Source: Rhizobium glycinendophyticum
GTDB lineage: Bacteria > Pseudomonadota > Alphaproteobacteria > Rhizobiales > Rhizobiaceae
Length of the DNA: 64,000 nt
Assembly: GCF_006443685.1 (NCBI RefSeq)
Contig: NZ_VFYP01000005.1
Coordinates: forward strand, 1-64,000
Reading direction: 5' to 3'
Part shown: one piece after another, positions 18,004-26,697 of the stretch
Layout of the letters: every line of letters begins with the position of its first letter
Numbering within the stretch: the first letter of the stretch is position 1
Translations under genes and position numbers: made by a program
The notes under the pieces: model-generated
Database searches by the model: none
Seen by the model: the letters and a program-made list of their open reading frames with translations, nothing else
What the model was told of the DNA's origin: nothing

Positions 18004-18486
18004 ATGTCACACCGATCCGACCTCATCGAAGTGCTTGCCCGCTATGTCCGTGCCGCCGATCATCGTAATCCCGAGGCGATGGCGGACGTATTTCTGCCCG
18101 ACGCAAGCGTGGAAATTTACTACAGCAATCGCGGCGTCCAGACGAAGCTCGGCGAACTGTCCGGCGCCGAGACAATCGGCAACGCCGTGCGTGGCATGAT
18201 GGCGCCACATCCCGAGCGCGGGTGGAGCCACCACACGACATTCGACCATATCGTCACCATCGACGGTGACGAGGCCACGATCGACGCGCAGTTTATCGTC
18301 TACAACACGGTCGGGCTCGAACGCCCCGCCGGTGGATGGCCGGCAGGCGCCAGTGGTGCCCAGGGAACGATCACGCCGATCGAATCCGGCTATTACCGGC
18401 CGCATCTTTCCCGGGTGAACGGGACCTGGCGTATCGCCCGCCATGTGATCGTGCACGACCTGCCCATGGCGTTTCCGGACGCATAG
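18004..18486 (+). CDS. NTF2/SnoaL-like family protein
   Basis: A 160-residue protein with the cone-shaped NTF2-like fold pattern. It has a helical start (SDLIEVLARYVRAADHRNPEAMADVFLPDASVEIYY), a WSHHTTFDHIVTIDGDEATIDAQFIVYNT strand pair, and YYRPHLSRVNGTWRIARHVI. Relatives include small dehydratases, isomerases and cyclases acting on hydrophobic rings. The function here is unknown. Its place between an SDR and an MDR suggests a step in the same small-molecule pathway. Confidence 0.8.
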   Translation: MSHRSDLIEVLARYVRAADHRNPEAMADVFLPDASVEIYYSNRGVQTKLGELSGAETIGNAVRGMMAPHPERGWSHHTTFDHIVTIDGDEATIDAQFIVYNTVGLERPAGGWPAGASGAQGTITPIESGYYRPHLSRVNGTWRIARHVIVHDLPMAFPDA

Positions 18487-18574
18487 TCGCGCGCAGATAT
18501 GGGCGGCAGTCAGCAGCAAGGCAGAGCCTTCCTTTAAACCGCCCATCGGGCGCTTTTGAAGACTGGAGATTATC

Positions 18575-19564
18575 ATGAAAACGATCGAAGCCAGCCGTTT
18601 TGGCGGGCCCGATGTGCTGGTCCTGACCGACCGACCAGATCCCGTTCCCGGTCCGGGCGAGATCACAATCGATGTCAGCCATGCGGCGGTCGGTTTGATC
18701 GACCTCCTGTTCCGCCGGGGCCAGTTCAAGGACGTGGCCGGCATGGCGCAGCCGCCCTTTACCCCAGGCCTGGAGGTGTCCGGCACGGTGCGCGCACTTG
18801 GAGCAGGCGTCACCGGTTTCCGGGTCGGGGAATGGGTGCTGTCGCTCTCCGATGGATCCGGTACCGGCGGTTATGCGTCGGTCTACGTGGCGCAGGCACC
18901 CATGGTGGTGTCGATCGAGGGCTATGACATCGATCCCGCCCTTGCTGTCGCAATGGTCCCGAACATGGCGATGGCGCATGTTGCGCTCACCCGCGTGGCG
19001 CATTTGGAGAAAGGCGAAAGCCTGCTCGTGCATGGCGCGCTTGGCGGCCTGTCCTCGGGCTTCCCCGGCATGGCAAGGCAGCTAGGCGCATCCCGAATTG
19101 TCGGGACCGTTCGTTCGTCCAAAATCAAGGCAGCGGAGACAACCCACCTGCCCTACGACAAGATCGTCGACTCCCCGGATTTCGCGGCGGCGCTTCAGAA
19201 CGAGACCTTCGACGTCGTCATCGACCCCGTCGGCGGTGCGGTCCGGTCGGACAGTCTCAAGCTGATGCGTGCGGGGAGCCGCCTCATTGTCGCCAGCAAT
19301 GCCAGCGGTGACTGGACGCATGAGGTCAAGTCCAATGATCTCTGGCTTGGCAGCATGTCAATGTCCGGTTTCAATGCCGCTGCCTATTTCGCCACCCATC
19401 CGCAGGTTGTTCGCCCCGCACTCGAGGCGGCGTTAACGGCGCTGGCTGCGGGTCTGGGGAACATCGTGGTTGATCTGCTGCCGCTCGAGGACGCGCCGGC
19501 CGCCCACCGCAAGATGGAAAGCCGCACGCTCGACGGGCGGATCGTGCTGGAGATCAATCGCTAA
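18575..19564 (+). CDS. Zinc-independent MDR oxidoreductase
   Basis: A 329-residue medium-chain reductase: an N-terminal GroES-like domain (DRPDPVPGPGEITIDVSHAAVGLIDLLFRRGQF), and a cofactor domain with LLVHGALGGLSSGFPGMARQLGASRIVGTV. In that domain the usual AAGGVG loop reads GALGGLSSG, an unusual nucleotide loop. The C-terminus (DGRIVLEIN) is typical. It is the last gene of the LysR-linked operon and ends 10 bases from the convergent nitrilase-family gene. Confidence 0.85.
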   Translation: MKTIEASRFGGPDVLVLTDRPDPVPGPGEITIDVSHAAVGLIDLLFRRGQFKDVAGMAQPPFTPGLEVSGTVRALGAGVTGFRVGEWVLSLSDGSGTGGYASVYVAQAPMVVSIEGYDIDPALAVAMVPNMAMAHVALTRVAHLEKGESLLVHGALGGLSSGFPGMARQLGASRIVGTVRSSKIKAAETTHLPYDKIVDSPDFAAALQNETFDVVIDPVGGAVRSDSLKLMRAGSRLIVASNASGDWTHEVKSNDLWLGSMSMSGFNAAAYFATHPQVVRPALEAALTALAAGLGNIVVDLLPLEDAPAAHRKMESRTLDGRIVLEINR

Positions 19565-19574
19565 ACGAAAGGGC

Positions 19575-20351
19575 TCAGAAATCTCGTTCCCGCACATAGA
19601 CGGGGTATTGAGCCTTGGCCGCGTCTGCCTTTTCGTGATCGATGATCGCCAGCAGCAAAGGTTCGCTCTGGCTGGTGTCACCCAGCGGGTTTGCCGAGGG
19701 ATCGAATACGAAGCCGCCGCCGCCGAAGATGGGCGGCTCGCCATCAGCAGCGCCGACACGATTGGAGCTCATGACATAGGCGCCGCTGACAATGGACGCC
19801 ATGGCGCCTGCGGTGCGCCAGTGGGACATGCTGCGTCCGGACGCTCTCGGCACGGCGATCAGATGGGCGCCCTGTTTGCCGAGCGCGCGGGCTCGTTCCG
19901 GAAACATCAACTCGGTGCAGAGAAGCACGCCAACCCTCAAGCCCGCGATGACATGCGTGTCAAAACCTGGGATGGCAGGCGCAAACCACCCGTCCTCCTG
20001 CCAGCCCTCTTCGGCGGGGAAAAGATGTTTGTGATGCAAGATGCGGTAAACGCCATTTTCGATAACAAAGGCCTCATTGGCGAGCCGCCCGCCATGGACG
20101 ACGGGCCGCGAAGAAATCACCGCCGCCGCGAGTTCCCCAAGCGCAGGCAGAGACTGCGCATGCAGGTCCGCCCATGCTTCGGCGCGGGCCTGATCATAAG
20201 GCAACGTCTTCGGCAGCCAGGCGCCAAACGGCATTTCGTTGGTGATCAGAATATCGGGCGAAAGGCGGCTGACAGCGTCGGCGCAGGCGCGCCATTGCTG
20301 GCTTCCAACGACCATTCCATCCGGCCATTCCACTGCGCATGCCGTCACCAT
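19575..20351 (-). CDS. Carbon-nitrogen hydrolase (nitrilase superfamily)
   Basis: A 258-residue single-domain amidase-type enzyme. The catalytic Glu-Lys-Cys set is visible: Glu in TNEMPFG, Lys in LHHKHLFPAEEG, and Cys in GVLLCTELMFPE. This family hydrolyses non-peptide C-N bonds (amides, nitriles, N-carbamoyl groups) through a thioester; the substrate is unknown. It is followed in minus-strand order upstream by an NTF2-like gene and an SDR, and the three may be one unit (gaps 116 and 35 bases). Confidence 0.88.
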   Translation of the reverse strand: MVTACAVEWPDGMVVGSQQWRACADAVSRLSPDILITNEMPFGAWLPKTLPYDQARAEAWADLHAQSLPALGELAAAVISSRPVVHGGRLANEAFVIENGVYRILHHKHLFPAEEGWQEDGWFAPAIPGFDTHVIAGLRVGVLLCTELMFPERARALGKQGAHLIAVPRASGRSMSHWRTAGAMASIVSGAYVMSSNRVGAADGEPPIFGGGGFVFDPSANPLGDTSQSEPLLLAIIDHEKADAAKAQYPVYVRERDF

Positions 20352-20467
20352 GGTCGCTCCTCCTCCAAATGCGCGCTTTTGGTCCGCATTGCCTTACCAA
20401 GCTTGATGCCAGCCTATCAGCCTCTGGTTCGTCCCGCTCAAAAATCGGCGCGGGTCGCTCCGGACTT

Positions 20468-20818
20468 CTATTCAAGATCGGCGTCGATGCGGACGAACAA
20501 TCCATCGGGATCGGCCTCAATCACGAGCAGGCCTGTCTCGTGGCCGAAGTCGCCCGTGAAATCGACGCGGAGTCGGGCTTTGTTATCGCCAAGATCGGTT
20601 AGCGACAAAAAGCGGGTCACCGTATGATATCCTCGGAAATACCGCTCGACATAGTCGCCGATGCCGGCATGGCCCTCGAATATATGACCTGTCGAGGGAT
20701 CATCGATCACGGCATTGGCCGTAAACAGCGCCTGGACACCTTCGGCGTCGAAGGCGTTGAGCGCAGCGATCAGCGCATTGGCCGCCTTGCGCCATGCGTG
20801 AGGTTTCATTAATGTCAT
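20468..20818 (-). CDS. NTF2/SnoaL-like family protein
   Basis: A 116-residue SnoaL-like protein: ANALIAALNAFDAEGVQALFTANAVIDDPSTGHIFEGHAGIGDYVERYFRGYHTVTRFLSL. It has the small single-domain length usual for the family. The ATG at 20818 is chosen because GAAAGAGAG precedes it; a TTG at 20857 would overlap the SDR stop. The family includes limonene-epoxide-hydrolase-like and ketosteroid-isomerase-like enzymes, and nothing here identifies the substrate. Confidence 0.78.
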   Translation of the reverse strand: MTLMKPHAWRKAANALIAALNAFDAEGVQALFTANAVIDDPSTGHIFEGHAGIGDYVERYFRGYHTVTRFLSLTDLGDNKARLRVDFTGDFGHETGLLVIEADPDGLFVRIDADLE

Positions 20819-20853
20819 CGAAATCTCTCTTTCGCCGAAAGGTCTCGTCAGGG

Positions 20854-21597
20854 TCAAATCATGTATCCGCCCGACACTTCGATGGTCTGCGCGTTGATCC
20901 AGCGGCTGTCCTCGCCCAGCAGGTTTGCGATCATGGCGCCGACATCGTCGGGCTCGCCGATGCGGCCGAGCGCTGTCTGCCCCGCCAACAGGGTCTCAAA
21001 CTCATCATTCAGGCCGCCGCCCAGATCGGTGCGGATCGCGCCGGGGGCGATCGAATTGGCGCGGATGCGACGGTCCCCGAACTCCTTAGCCATGTACCGG
21101 GTCAGCACCTCCAACCCACCCTTGAAGGCGGCATAGGGCGCGACGCCGGATGTGGCCACCCGGGTCGTGGCGCTGCTGATATTGACGACATGGCCGCCAT
21201 CCGCCATCAGCGGCAGAAGCGTTTGGGTCAGGAAGAAAGGGCCCTTCAGGTGCACGCGATAAAGGGCATCGAAATCATCTTCGGTGACGGAGACGATCGG
21301 ATTGAATTGACCGAAGCCCGCATTGTTGACGAGGGCGTCGAAACGATCCGTGTTCCAGACCGCTTCAAGCCGGCGGGCGACCTCGTCGCGAAATGCGGGA
21401 AAGGACGCGCTGTCGGCGACATCGAGCTTCACGGCGGCCGCTTGGCCACCCTGTTGGCAGATAGTCTTGACCACCGTTTCCGCCGCATCCTGATTGGCGT
21501 TGAACGTGATCAGGACGCCCATTCCGCGTCTCGCGCATGCGAGCGCGGTTGCGGCCCCGATCCCGCGACTTCCACCGGTAATGATGACGATAGGCAT
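20854..21597 (-). CDS. Short-chain dehydrogenase/reductase
   Basis: A 247-residue classical SDR of the 3-oxoacyl-reductase type: ITGGSRGIGAATALAC for cofactor, NNAGFGQ, NISSATTR for the catalytic Ser, YAAFK for Tyr/Lys, SIAPGAIRTDLGGG, and a C-terminal IEVSGGYMI. All catalytic residues are present, unlike the SDR at 8146. It starts 164 bases from the divergent AraC gene at 21762, which is the likely local regulator. Confidence 0.9.
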   Translation of the reverse strand: MPIVIITGGSRGIGAATALACARRGMGVLITFNANQDAAETVVKTICQQGGQAAAVKLDVADSASFPAFRDEVARRLEAVWNTDRFDALVNNAGFGQFNPIVSVTEDDFDALYRVHLKGPFFLTQTLLPLMADGGHVVNISSATTRVATSGVAPYAAFKGGLEVLTRYMAKEFGDRRIRANSIAPGAIRTDLGGGLNDEFETLLAGQTALGRIGEPDDVGAMIANLLGEDSRWINAQTIEVSGGYMI

Positions 21598-21761
21598 GGC
21601 TGCTCCTTTGATCTTAGCTTCGACCGAGAAGCGAAGACCGCTCTCGGAGATGAAATCTGATGCGCATCGGATAGCAGCAGCGGTGCCAGCCGCGCATTCC
21701 CGATCCTCTTCCCCACTTGCCTAATCCTGCCTGGCTCTTGCGTATTGCAGATTCCCTTGAG

Positions 21762-22646
21762 ATGATCAGCTCGATGGAGAAACGACTTCTAGAACTGCGC
21801 CGACTGGCGTCATGGGCGGAAAATCGGCGCACCGAGACCGGCATCCCGCGGGTGGCGATGGTCAAGGGCGAAATCCCCGAGCACCGTCTGGCCATGGTTT
21901 ATGAGCCGATGATCAACCTGATCCTCACCGGATCCAAGACGATGACGATCGGCGACCGCACCCTGCGCTACGATCCGGCAACCTATTTCGTCATGACTGT
22001 CGATCTGCCGGCGGTGGGCGCGGTCAGCGCGTCCGATCACGGCGATCCTTATCTGGCCGTCAGCCTGTCGCTTGAGCCCGCCATTCTGGCGGAGCTTCTG
22101 GCCGGCTTGCCCAATCATGCCGCGTCATCTGCCATCAGCGCTGGCTTTTCGGTCGCGCCTGTTTCAGACGATCTGCTGGACGCTTGGGTCCGGATGTTGC
22201 GTCTGATGGAGCGGCCGGAGGAGATTCCTCTGTTTGCGCCGCTTTATGAGCGCGAAATCCTGCTCCACGTGCTGCAGGGGCCGCTTGGCTACATGCTGCG
22301 CGCCATCGCTGCGCCAGAAACCCCGTTTGCGGGAATTGAACGCGCCGTCCGCTGGATAAGAGAGAATTTTGCGCGGCCCTTGCGGGTGGAGAACCTCGCG
22401 GACATGGCAGCCCTCAGCGTATCTGCCTTTCATCGCCACTTCAAAGCCGTGACTGCACTCAGCCCGCTCCAGTATCACAAGCATGTCCGCCTGCTGCACG
22501 CGCGCTCCCTGCTGATTGCAGGCGAAGGAAATGCCACCACGATTGCCTTCAGGGTCGGCTATGAGAGCCCGAACCAGTTCAGCCGCGAGTATGCGCGTCA
22601 GTTCGGTCGGCCACCGTCGCTGGATATCAGGGCACTGCGCGGGTAG
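21762..22646 (+). CDS. AraC-family regulator with cupin-like N-terminal domain
   Basis: A 294-residue regulator of the AraC_N (PF06719-like) group. The N-terminal effector domain contains VYEPMINLILTGSKTMTIGDRTLRYDPATYFV, typical of this subgroup. The C-terminal double HTH reads AVRWIRENFARPLRVENLADMAALSVSAFHRHFKAVTALSPLQYHKHVRL and IAFRVGYESPNQFSREYARQFG. Relatives often sit beside, and activate, alcohol dehydrogenase or SDR genes. The start is uncertain: 21762 is taken, with TTG 21717 or ATG 21774 as alternatives. Its 3' end overlaps the convergent TetR gene by 20 bases. Confidence 0.85.
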   Translation: MISSMEKRLLELRRLASWAENRRTETGIPRVAMVKGEIPEHRLAMVYEPMINLILTGSKTMTIGDRTLRYDPATYFVMTVDLPAVGAVSASDHGDPYLAVSLSLEPAILAELLAGLPNHAASSAISAGFSVAPVSDDLLDAWVRMLRLMERPEEIPLFAPLYEREILLHVLQGPLGYMLRAIAAPETPFAGIERAVRWIRENFARPLRVENLADMAALSVSAFHRHFKAVTALSPLQYHKHVRLLHARSLLIAGEGNATTIAFRVGYESPNQFSREYARQFGRPPSLDIRALRG

Positions 22647-23286
22647 GCGCAATGAGATGACGGTCCAGGTAAGCGAAATCGCTTTCATCGACCCGCATAT
22701 ATCCAAAAACGGCATGGCAGATGCGGCTGAGCAGCGAGCCTGAATCGCGTTCGCTTGCGGCCGAAGCGTTATCGCACAGGCTACGGGTGATGGAGAACAG
22801 ATCCGAAGCCATGATGCGAGCGCTGTGGTGCAAGGGCATTTTCGAGCTTACCAGCACATGCTCTATACATCGCAGGATCGTGCAGGACGCCGGACGGTCA
22901 AGTTCGGCGCTTTCGAAATGATGCTGCTGACGGTCGAGCAGAACCGCAAGATCCGGACGCTGCAACTGATGCCGCACGGCCGCTTCTGCCATGCCTATGA
23001 TGGCAAGGCGCCAGTCCTGATGATGTGACGCCGTCACCACATCTTCGACCAGGATCGCCCCGGACCGCCGCCAGAGTTCCGCCGTGATGGCATCCTTGTT
23101 CGGGAAATACTGATAGAGCGAGCCGACGCTCACGCCCGCCCGCTCCGCGATGGTATTGGTGTTGTAATGCTCCAGGCGCCCCTCCTCCAGAATGCGAGCA
23201 GCGGCCTCGACGATGCAGTCGACTGTGTACACGGAGCGGGTCTGCTGGGCGCTTTTACGCGCAAAAACCTGCTTTGAGATAGGCAT
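22627..23286 (-). CDS. TetR-family transcriptional regulator
   Basis: A 219-residue TetR regulator. The N-terminal HTH reads CIVEAAARILEEGRLEHYNTNTIAERAGVSVGSLYQYFPNKDAITAELWRR. The C-terminal helical domain is variable and does not reveal a ligand. The start at 23286 (MPISKQV) is favoured over the upstream TTG/ATG-like starts because the conserved part begins soon after. It is divergent from the inositol-monophosphatase-like gene, 66 bases apart. Confidence 0.85.
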   Translation of the reverse strand: MPISKQVFARKSAQQTRSVYTVDCIVEAAARILEEGRLEHYNTNTIAERAGVSVGSLYQYFPNKDAITAELWRRSGAILVEDVVTASHHQDWRLAIIGMAEAAVRHQLQRPDLAVLLDRQQHHFESAELDRPASCTILRCIEHVLVSSKMPLHHSARIMASDLFSITRSLCDNASAASERDSGSLLSRICHAVFGYMRVDESDFAYLDRHLIAPTRAVP

Positions 23287-23352
23287 CGCGTCGTCCTTCA
23301 GAATGCGAGTGGCCGCTCGCGCCACGACATCTATTCTGTCGCTTAATCGAAG

Positions 23353-24228
23353 ATGAAGGAGAGCGACATACAAGAACTAGCCCTTGATACAAAGCGAATA
23401 GTCGAGCTCGTCTGCGATGCAGCAGCCCGACTAGCCCTTATTACGGAACGGCCTGAACCCGATCAACCACTTCAAATCGTCATTCGATGGATCCAGCACA
23501 TCAGCGCACGGGCTGGCGTAGAATTGCGCAAGCAATTGTCCATCGACTATCCAGATATTGGCTGGGCGGACGAAGACAATGGCAACCTAAAAGATGGGCG
23601 TCCCTACTGGCTTTATGACCCCGTCGATGGAGCTTATCACTTCATCCAGCGCCTGCCCCTCTGGTCAAGCTCGCTAGTCCTGATTGTTGACGGCAAGCCC
23701 GTATTCTCCATCGTCCATGACCCAGCACTGAAGGAGACCTTCATTGCGGAAAAGGGTTGCGGCGCGACCTGCAACGGAAGAAGACTGTCGGTCTCCAACA
23801 AGCAAAACCTTCAAGTGGCAGTTCTCGGCACATCCATTCCACCTCTCGCGCAGGTCGGGCCGACGGATCGGGACCGCGCGCTCGCCCTGTTAGGAGCTGC
23901 TTCTAACAGCGCCTTCGTCATCCGACCAATGGCTGCCGTATCGCTTCAACTGGCCTATGTTGCAGTGGGCCGGCTGGATGGCTTCTGGGAAACCGGCAAC
24001 GACCCGGGAGATTGGCTGGCGGGAAGCCTTCTCGTCACCGAAGCCGGTGGGCAGGTGAGCACATTGAGCGGGGGAGAGTTTACCACGGGGGACGGCATCC
24101 TGACCGGCAACCAGACTATTTGCCGGGATCTCCAGCAAACCTTCAGAATGCAAGACCAGCCGAGCAGGCCGACGGATAACGTCGTTGCACATCAACGCGA
24201 AGATGCAGACGCCTGTTCGCGCAAATAG
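23353..24228 (+). CDS. Inositol monophosphatase family protein with altered metal loop
   Basis: A 291-residue IMPase/CysQ/FBPase-superfamily protein. The second metal motif is clear: YDPVDGAYHF with D89-P-V-D92-G. A C-terminal GDWLAGSLLVTEAGG corresponds to the W-D-x-A-x-G motif. The first motif, normally GEE about 20 residues before, is replaced by DIGWADEDNG, so one metal ligand arrangement differs (E74 may substitute). Such enzymes dephosphorylate inositol phosphates, PAP or sugar phosphates. The C-terminal 30 residues overlap the end of the convergent LysR gene. The substrate is not predictable and activity is uncertain. Confidence 0.8.
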   Translation: MKESDIQELALDTKRIVELVCDAAARLALITERPEPDQPLQIVIRWIQHISARAGVELRKQLSIDYPDIGWADEDNGNLKDGRPYWLYDPVDGAYHFIQRLPLWSSSLVLIVDGKPVFSIVHDPALKETFIAEKGCGATCNGRRLSVSNKQNLQVAVLGTSIPPLAQVGPTDRDRALALLGAASNSAFVIRPMAAVSLQLAYVAVGRLDGFWETGNDPGDWLAGSLLVTEAGGQVSTLSGGEFTTGDGILTGNQTICRDLQQTFRMQDQPSRPTDNVVAHQREDADACSRK

Positions 24229-25136
24229 GTGACGAACGCCCGCATTGTGGCGCTCAGGTGGCGGTGGCGCGGGTAATAGAGGCACAACCCCGGATAGGGT
24301 GGCGTCCATTCGGATAACACTTGCACCAGCAATCCCTGATCGATTGCCGAGCGCGCCATCCACCGGGTCAAATAGCCGAGCCCGTAGCCATCCAACGCCG
24401 CAGCAAGAATAAGGCGGGAGTTGTCGAGGATAAGGTTCCCCTTCGTTTCGACCACAAGAGCTTTGCCGCGATGTTCAAACTCCCATCGATACAAGCGGCC
24501 TGACGGCATCCGAAGCTGAATGCAACGATGTTCCGCCACGTCTGCCGGAGAGCGCAATGGTGGTGCCGTTTGGAGATAGGTAGGTGCCGCCACGACGATA
24601 TGCTGCTGCATCGGCCCGAGCGGGATGGCGATCATGTCTTCGGAAACAATTTCGCTGGACCGGATGCCGCAATCGAACCCGTGCTCAGCAATATCGACAA
24701 GCCGCCCCTCGCTAACGATCTCGATCTGAACCTTGGGAAACGACGCCATGAACTTGAGGAGCAGCGGCCTCAAAACCTGTTCCGCGGCCGTGGCGTCGGC
24801 GTTGATCCGGATCGTGCCAGAAGGTGCCACACTATAATCACCCAGTTCCTCGACGGCCTTTTCGATCTCATGCAGCGCAGGTGCAAGGCGGGAAAGGAAA
24901 CGCTGACCGGCTTCCGTTAGAGACACGTTCCGGGTCGAGCGTTGGAAGAGCTGAACATTCAGCCGCGCTTCGAGATTGGCCACACTGTGGCTGAGTGCCG
25001 AGGGACTGAGATCTGATCGTCGCGCAGCAGCACGAAATCCGCCGGACTGAGCCACCGCGACAAAGGCCGCCAGCTCTGCCGGAGACAGCGCGATCGGTGT
25101 TCGAAAAGCCTCACCATTCTGTCCACTTGTGTCCAT
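24192..25136 (-). CDS. LysR-family transcriptional regulator
   Basis: A 314-residue LTTR of the large PecT/DmlR-like group: ELAAFVAVAQSGGFRAAARRSDLSPSALSHSVANLEARLNVQLFQRSTRNVSLTEAG for the winged HTH, then an effector domain with GEGRLVDIAEHGFDCGIR-like features (EIVSEGRLVDIAEHGFDCGIR). Divergent from the SDR at 25200 with only 63 bases between starts, so it very likely regulates that gene. Its 3' end overlaps the convergent IMPase-like gene by 37 bases. Confidence 0.88.
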   Translation of the reverse strand: MDTSGQNGEAFRTPIALSPAELAAFVAVAQSGGFRAAARRSDLSPSALSHSVANLEARLNVQLFQRSTRNVSLTEAGQRFLSRLAPALHEIEKAVEELGDYSVAPSGTIRINADATAAEQVLRPLLLKFMASFPKVQIEIVSEGRLVDIAEHGFDCGIRSSEIVSEDMIAIPLGPMQQHIVVAAPTYLQTAPPLRSPADVAEHRCIQLRMPSGRLYRWEFEHRGKALVVETKGNLILDNSRLILAAALDGYGLGYLTRWMARSAIDQGLLVQVLSEWTPPYPGLCLYYPRHRHLSATMRAFVTYLREQASASSR

Positions 25137-25199
25137 CTAATTGAGACAATGCCGGAATGTTATCTCCTTTGCAATCCCTCGGAAACAAAGGTCAAATCA

Positions 25200-26123
25200 A
25201 TGTCATTCCAGATACCCTACGGCTTCCCCTCCACCGCTGATGAGGTCCTGAGCGGCGTTGACCTCTCAGGTAAAACGATGATCGTCACCGGCGGCGCGAG
25301 CGGCATCGGGATCGAAACAGTGAAAAGCCTCGCCGCAGCGGGCGCTTCCGTAACGATAGCCGCGCGCCGCACCGACGCGGCGGAAGAGGTCGCGCGCATC
25401 ATTCGGGCGAACACAAGAAACGGGCAGATCGACGTGCGTCCGCTTGATCTGTCCGACCTGACGTCCGTTCGGCGCTTCATCAAAAACTGGGAAAGTCCCC
25501 TGCATGCGCTCATCAACAATGCCGGGATCATGGCTTTGCCAGACTTGCAACGCACCGTGGAGGGTTGCGAAATGCAGTTTGCGACCAACTTCCTTGGCCA
25601 CTTTGCTTTGACGCTCGGCCTGCGACGGCATCTTGCCAAGGCTGGTAATGCGCGGGTCGTTTCGGTCAGTTCGACAGGTAGCCTGTTTGGTCCCGTGTTC
25701 TGGGATGATCCGCATTTCCGTTTCATTCCCTACGATCCGCTGCTGGCCTATGCGCAGTCGAAGACAGCCTGCATCCTGTTGTCCGTCGGGATCAAGGATC
25801 GCTGGGCTTCTGACGGAATCGTCTCCAACGCCCTCAATCCGGGGGCGATCGCGACCAGCCTTCAGCGGCATACTGGAGGCCTGCGAACGCCGGAAGAATT
25901 TCGCAAGACGCCTGCACAAGGTGCCGCGACATCAGTGCTTCTGGCGGCTTCCCCTTTGGTGGAGGGGGTGAGTGGCCAGTATTTCGACGATTGCCAGGAG
26001 GCGCCGCTGGTGACGCAACGACCGGGTGGCAGGCTTGAAGGCGTGGCACCCTATGCGCTCGACAGCGCCAATGCCGATCGGCTTTGGGATATGGCGTCCA
26101 AGTTGGTTGGAGACATCAAATGA
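25200..26123 (+). CDS. Short-chain dehydrogenase/reductase, retinol-dehydrogenase-like
   Basis: A 307-residue SDR of the WW-oxidoreductase/retinol-dehydrogenase-like group: TGGASGIGIETVKSLAAAGASV for cofactor, DLSDLTSVRRFI, NNAGIM, SVSSTGS, YAQSKTA for the Tyr/Lys pair, and NALNPGAIATSL. The start at 25200 is where family sequence begins; an upstream in-frame ATG exists at 25158. It is regulated by the divergent LysR gene. Its stop codon overlaps the start of a second gene (ATGA at 26120-26123), which has been destroyed by an insertion or deletion 45 bases later. Confidence 0.88.
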   Translation: MSFQIPYGFPSTADEVLSGVDLSGKTMIVTGGASGIGIETVKSLAAAGASVTIAARRTDAAEEVARIIRANTRNGQIDVRPLDLSDLTSVRRFIKNWESPLHALINNAGIMALPDLQRTVEGCEMQFATNFLGHFALTLGLRRHLAKAGNARVVSVSSTGSLFGPVFWDDPHFRFIPYDPLLAYAQSKTACILLSVGIKDRWASDGIVSNALNPGAIATSLQRHTGGLRTPEEFRKTPAQGAATSVLLAASPLVEGVSGQYFDDCQEAPLVTQRPGGRLEGVAPYALDSANADRLWDMASKLVGDIK

Positions 26124-26168
26124 ATGAGATGTTTCGTGTGGGTTTCATTGGCCTTGGCGATCAGGGCG
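26120..26168 (+). pseudogene. 5' stub of an NAD-binding beta-hydroxyacid dehydrogenase-like gene
   Basis: From the overlapping start at 26120 the frame reads MNEMFRVGFIGLGDQGG. This is the beta-alpha-beta nucleotide-binding start (G-x-G-x-x-G) of the 6-phosphogluconate/3-hydroxyisobutyrate dehydrogenase family. Family sequence stops at about 26166, where the transposase remnant begins; the frame then closes at 26188. The gene was translationally coupled to the preceding SDR and lost nearly all of its body. Confidence 0.65.
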
Positions 26169-26520
26169 GATTAAAGTCTGGGCTGTAGGGCGGAAGGAAC
26201 ACGAGCCTGGCACCGGCACGTTCAATGGCATCGCGGACACCGGCTGTGTTGTGCGCAGGCAGGTTATCCATGACAACCACGTCGCCGATTTTCAGGGTGG
26301 GAAGCCGCACCTGTTCGAAATAAGGACGGAAGACGTTGCCGTTCATTGCGCCATCGTAGACGAATGGTGCGGTCATTCCGGTGAGGCGCAACGCATCGGT
26401 AAACGTCGTCGTTTTCCGATGGCCGTGCGGTACGCCAGCGCGGCAACGCTCACTGGGCGCTCCACGGCCACGGCTTCGAGGCCTCGAACGTCGCCAATAT
26501 CGCGACATTTGGCATGGTGT
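26161..26520 (-). mobile_element. IS630-family transposase remnant
   Basis: The minus-strand frame at 26508-26161 shows the central part of an IS630-type DDE transposase: VPHGHRKTTTFTDALRLTGMTAPFV, GAMNGNVFRPYFEQ, VVMDNLPAHN with the second catalytic Asp, and ARLVFLPPYSPDFNPP. The chain breaks right before the expected IE that supplies the catalytic glutamate. The N-terminal half with the HTH and first Asp is absent beyond about 26515. No terminal inverted repeats or TA duplication could be identified. This is a dead fragment at the junction that truncates the dehydrogenase stub. Confidence 0.8.
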
Positions 26521-26670
26521 ATATGTCTGTTGTCATCGTCGAGCCTCTCGTGGATCTCGCAGTGCTTGCTGCGGCGAAGTTCTGGCCCCTAGGGCAACCG
26601 ACAACCCTTCTTCACCACCCGCCTTCATCGGTCAGACGCTTAAGCGCAGATCGATCGACGACTTTCAGAG

Positions 26671-26697
26671 AGCGCATGGCCCCGCCATGCGCTTTTC
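26671..26697 (+). terminator. Rho-independent terminator, plus strand
   Basis: AGCGCATGGC (26671-26680) and GCCATGCGCT (26684-26693) form a perfect 10-base stem with a CCC loop, followed by TTTTCCTTT. It points to a plus-strand gene that once ended here. The 150 bases before it hold only an unassigned frame (around 26470-26600, residues like FEASNVANIATFGMVYMSVV) that I cannot name. It insulates purC from upstream transcription. Confidence 0.8.
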
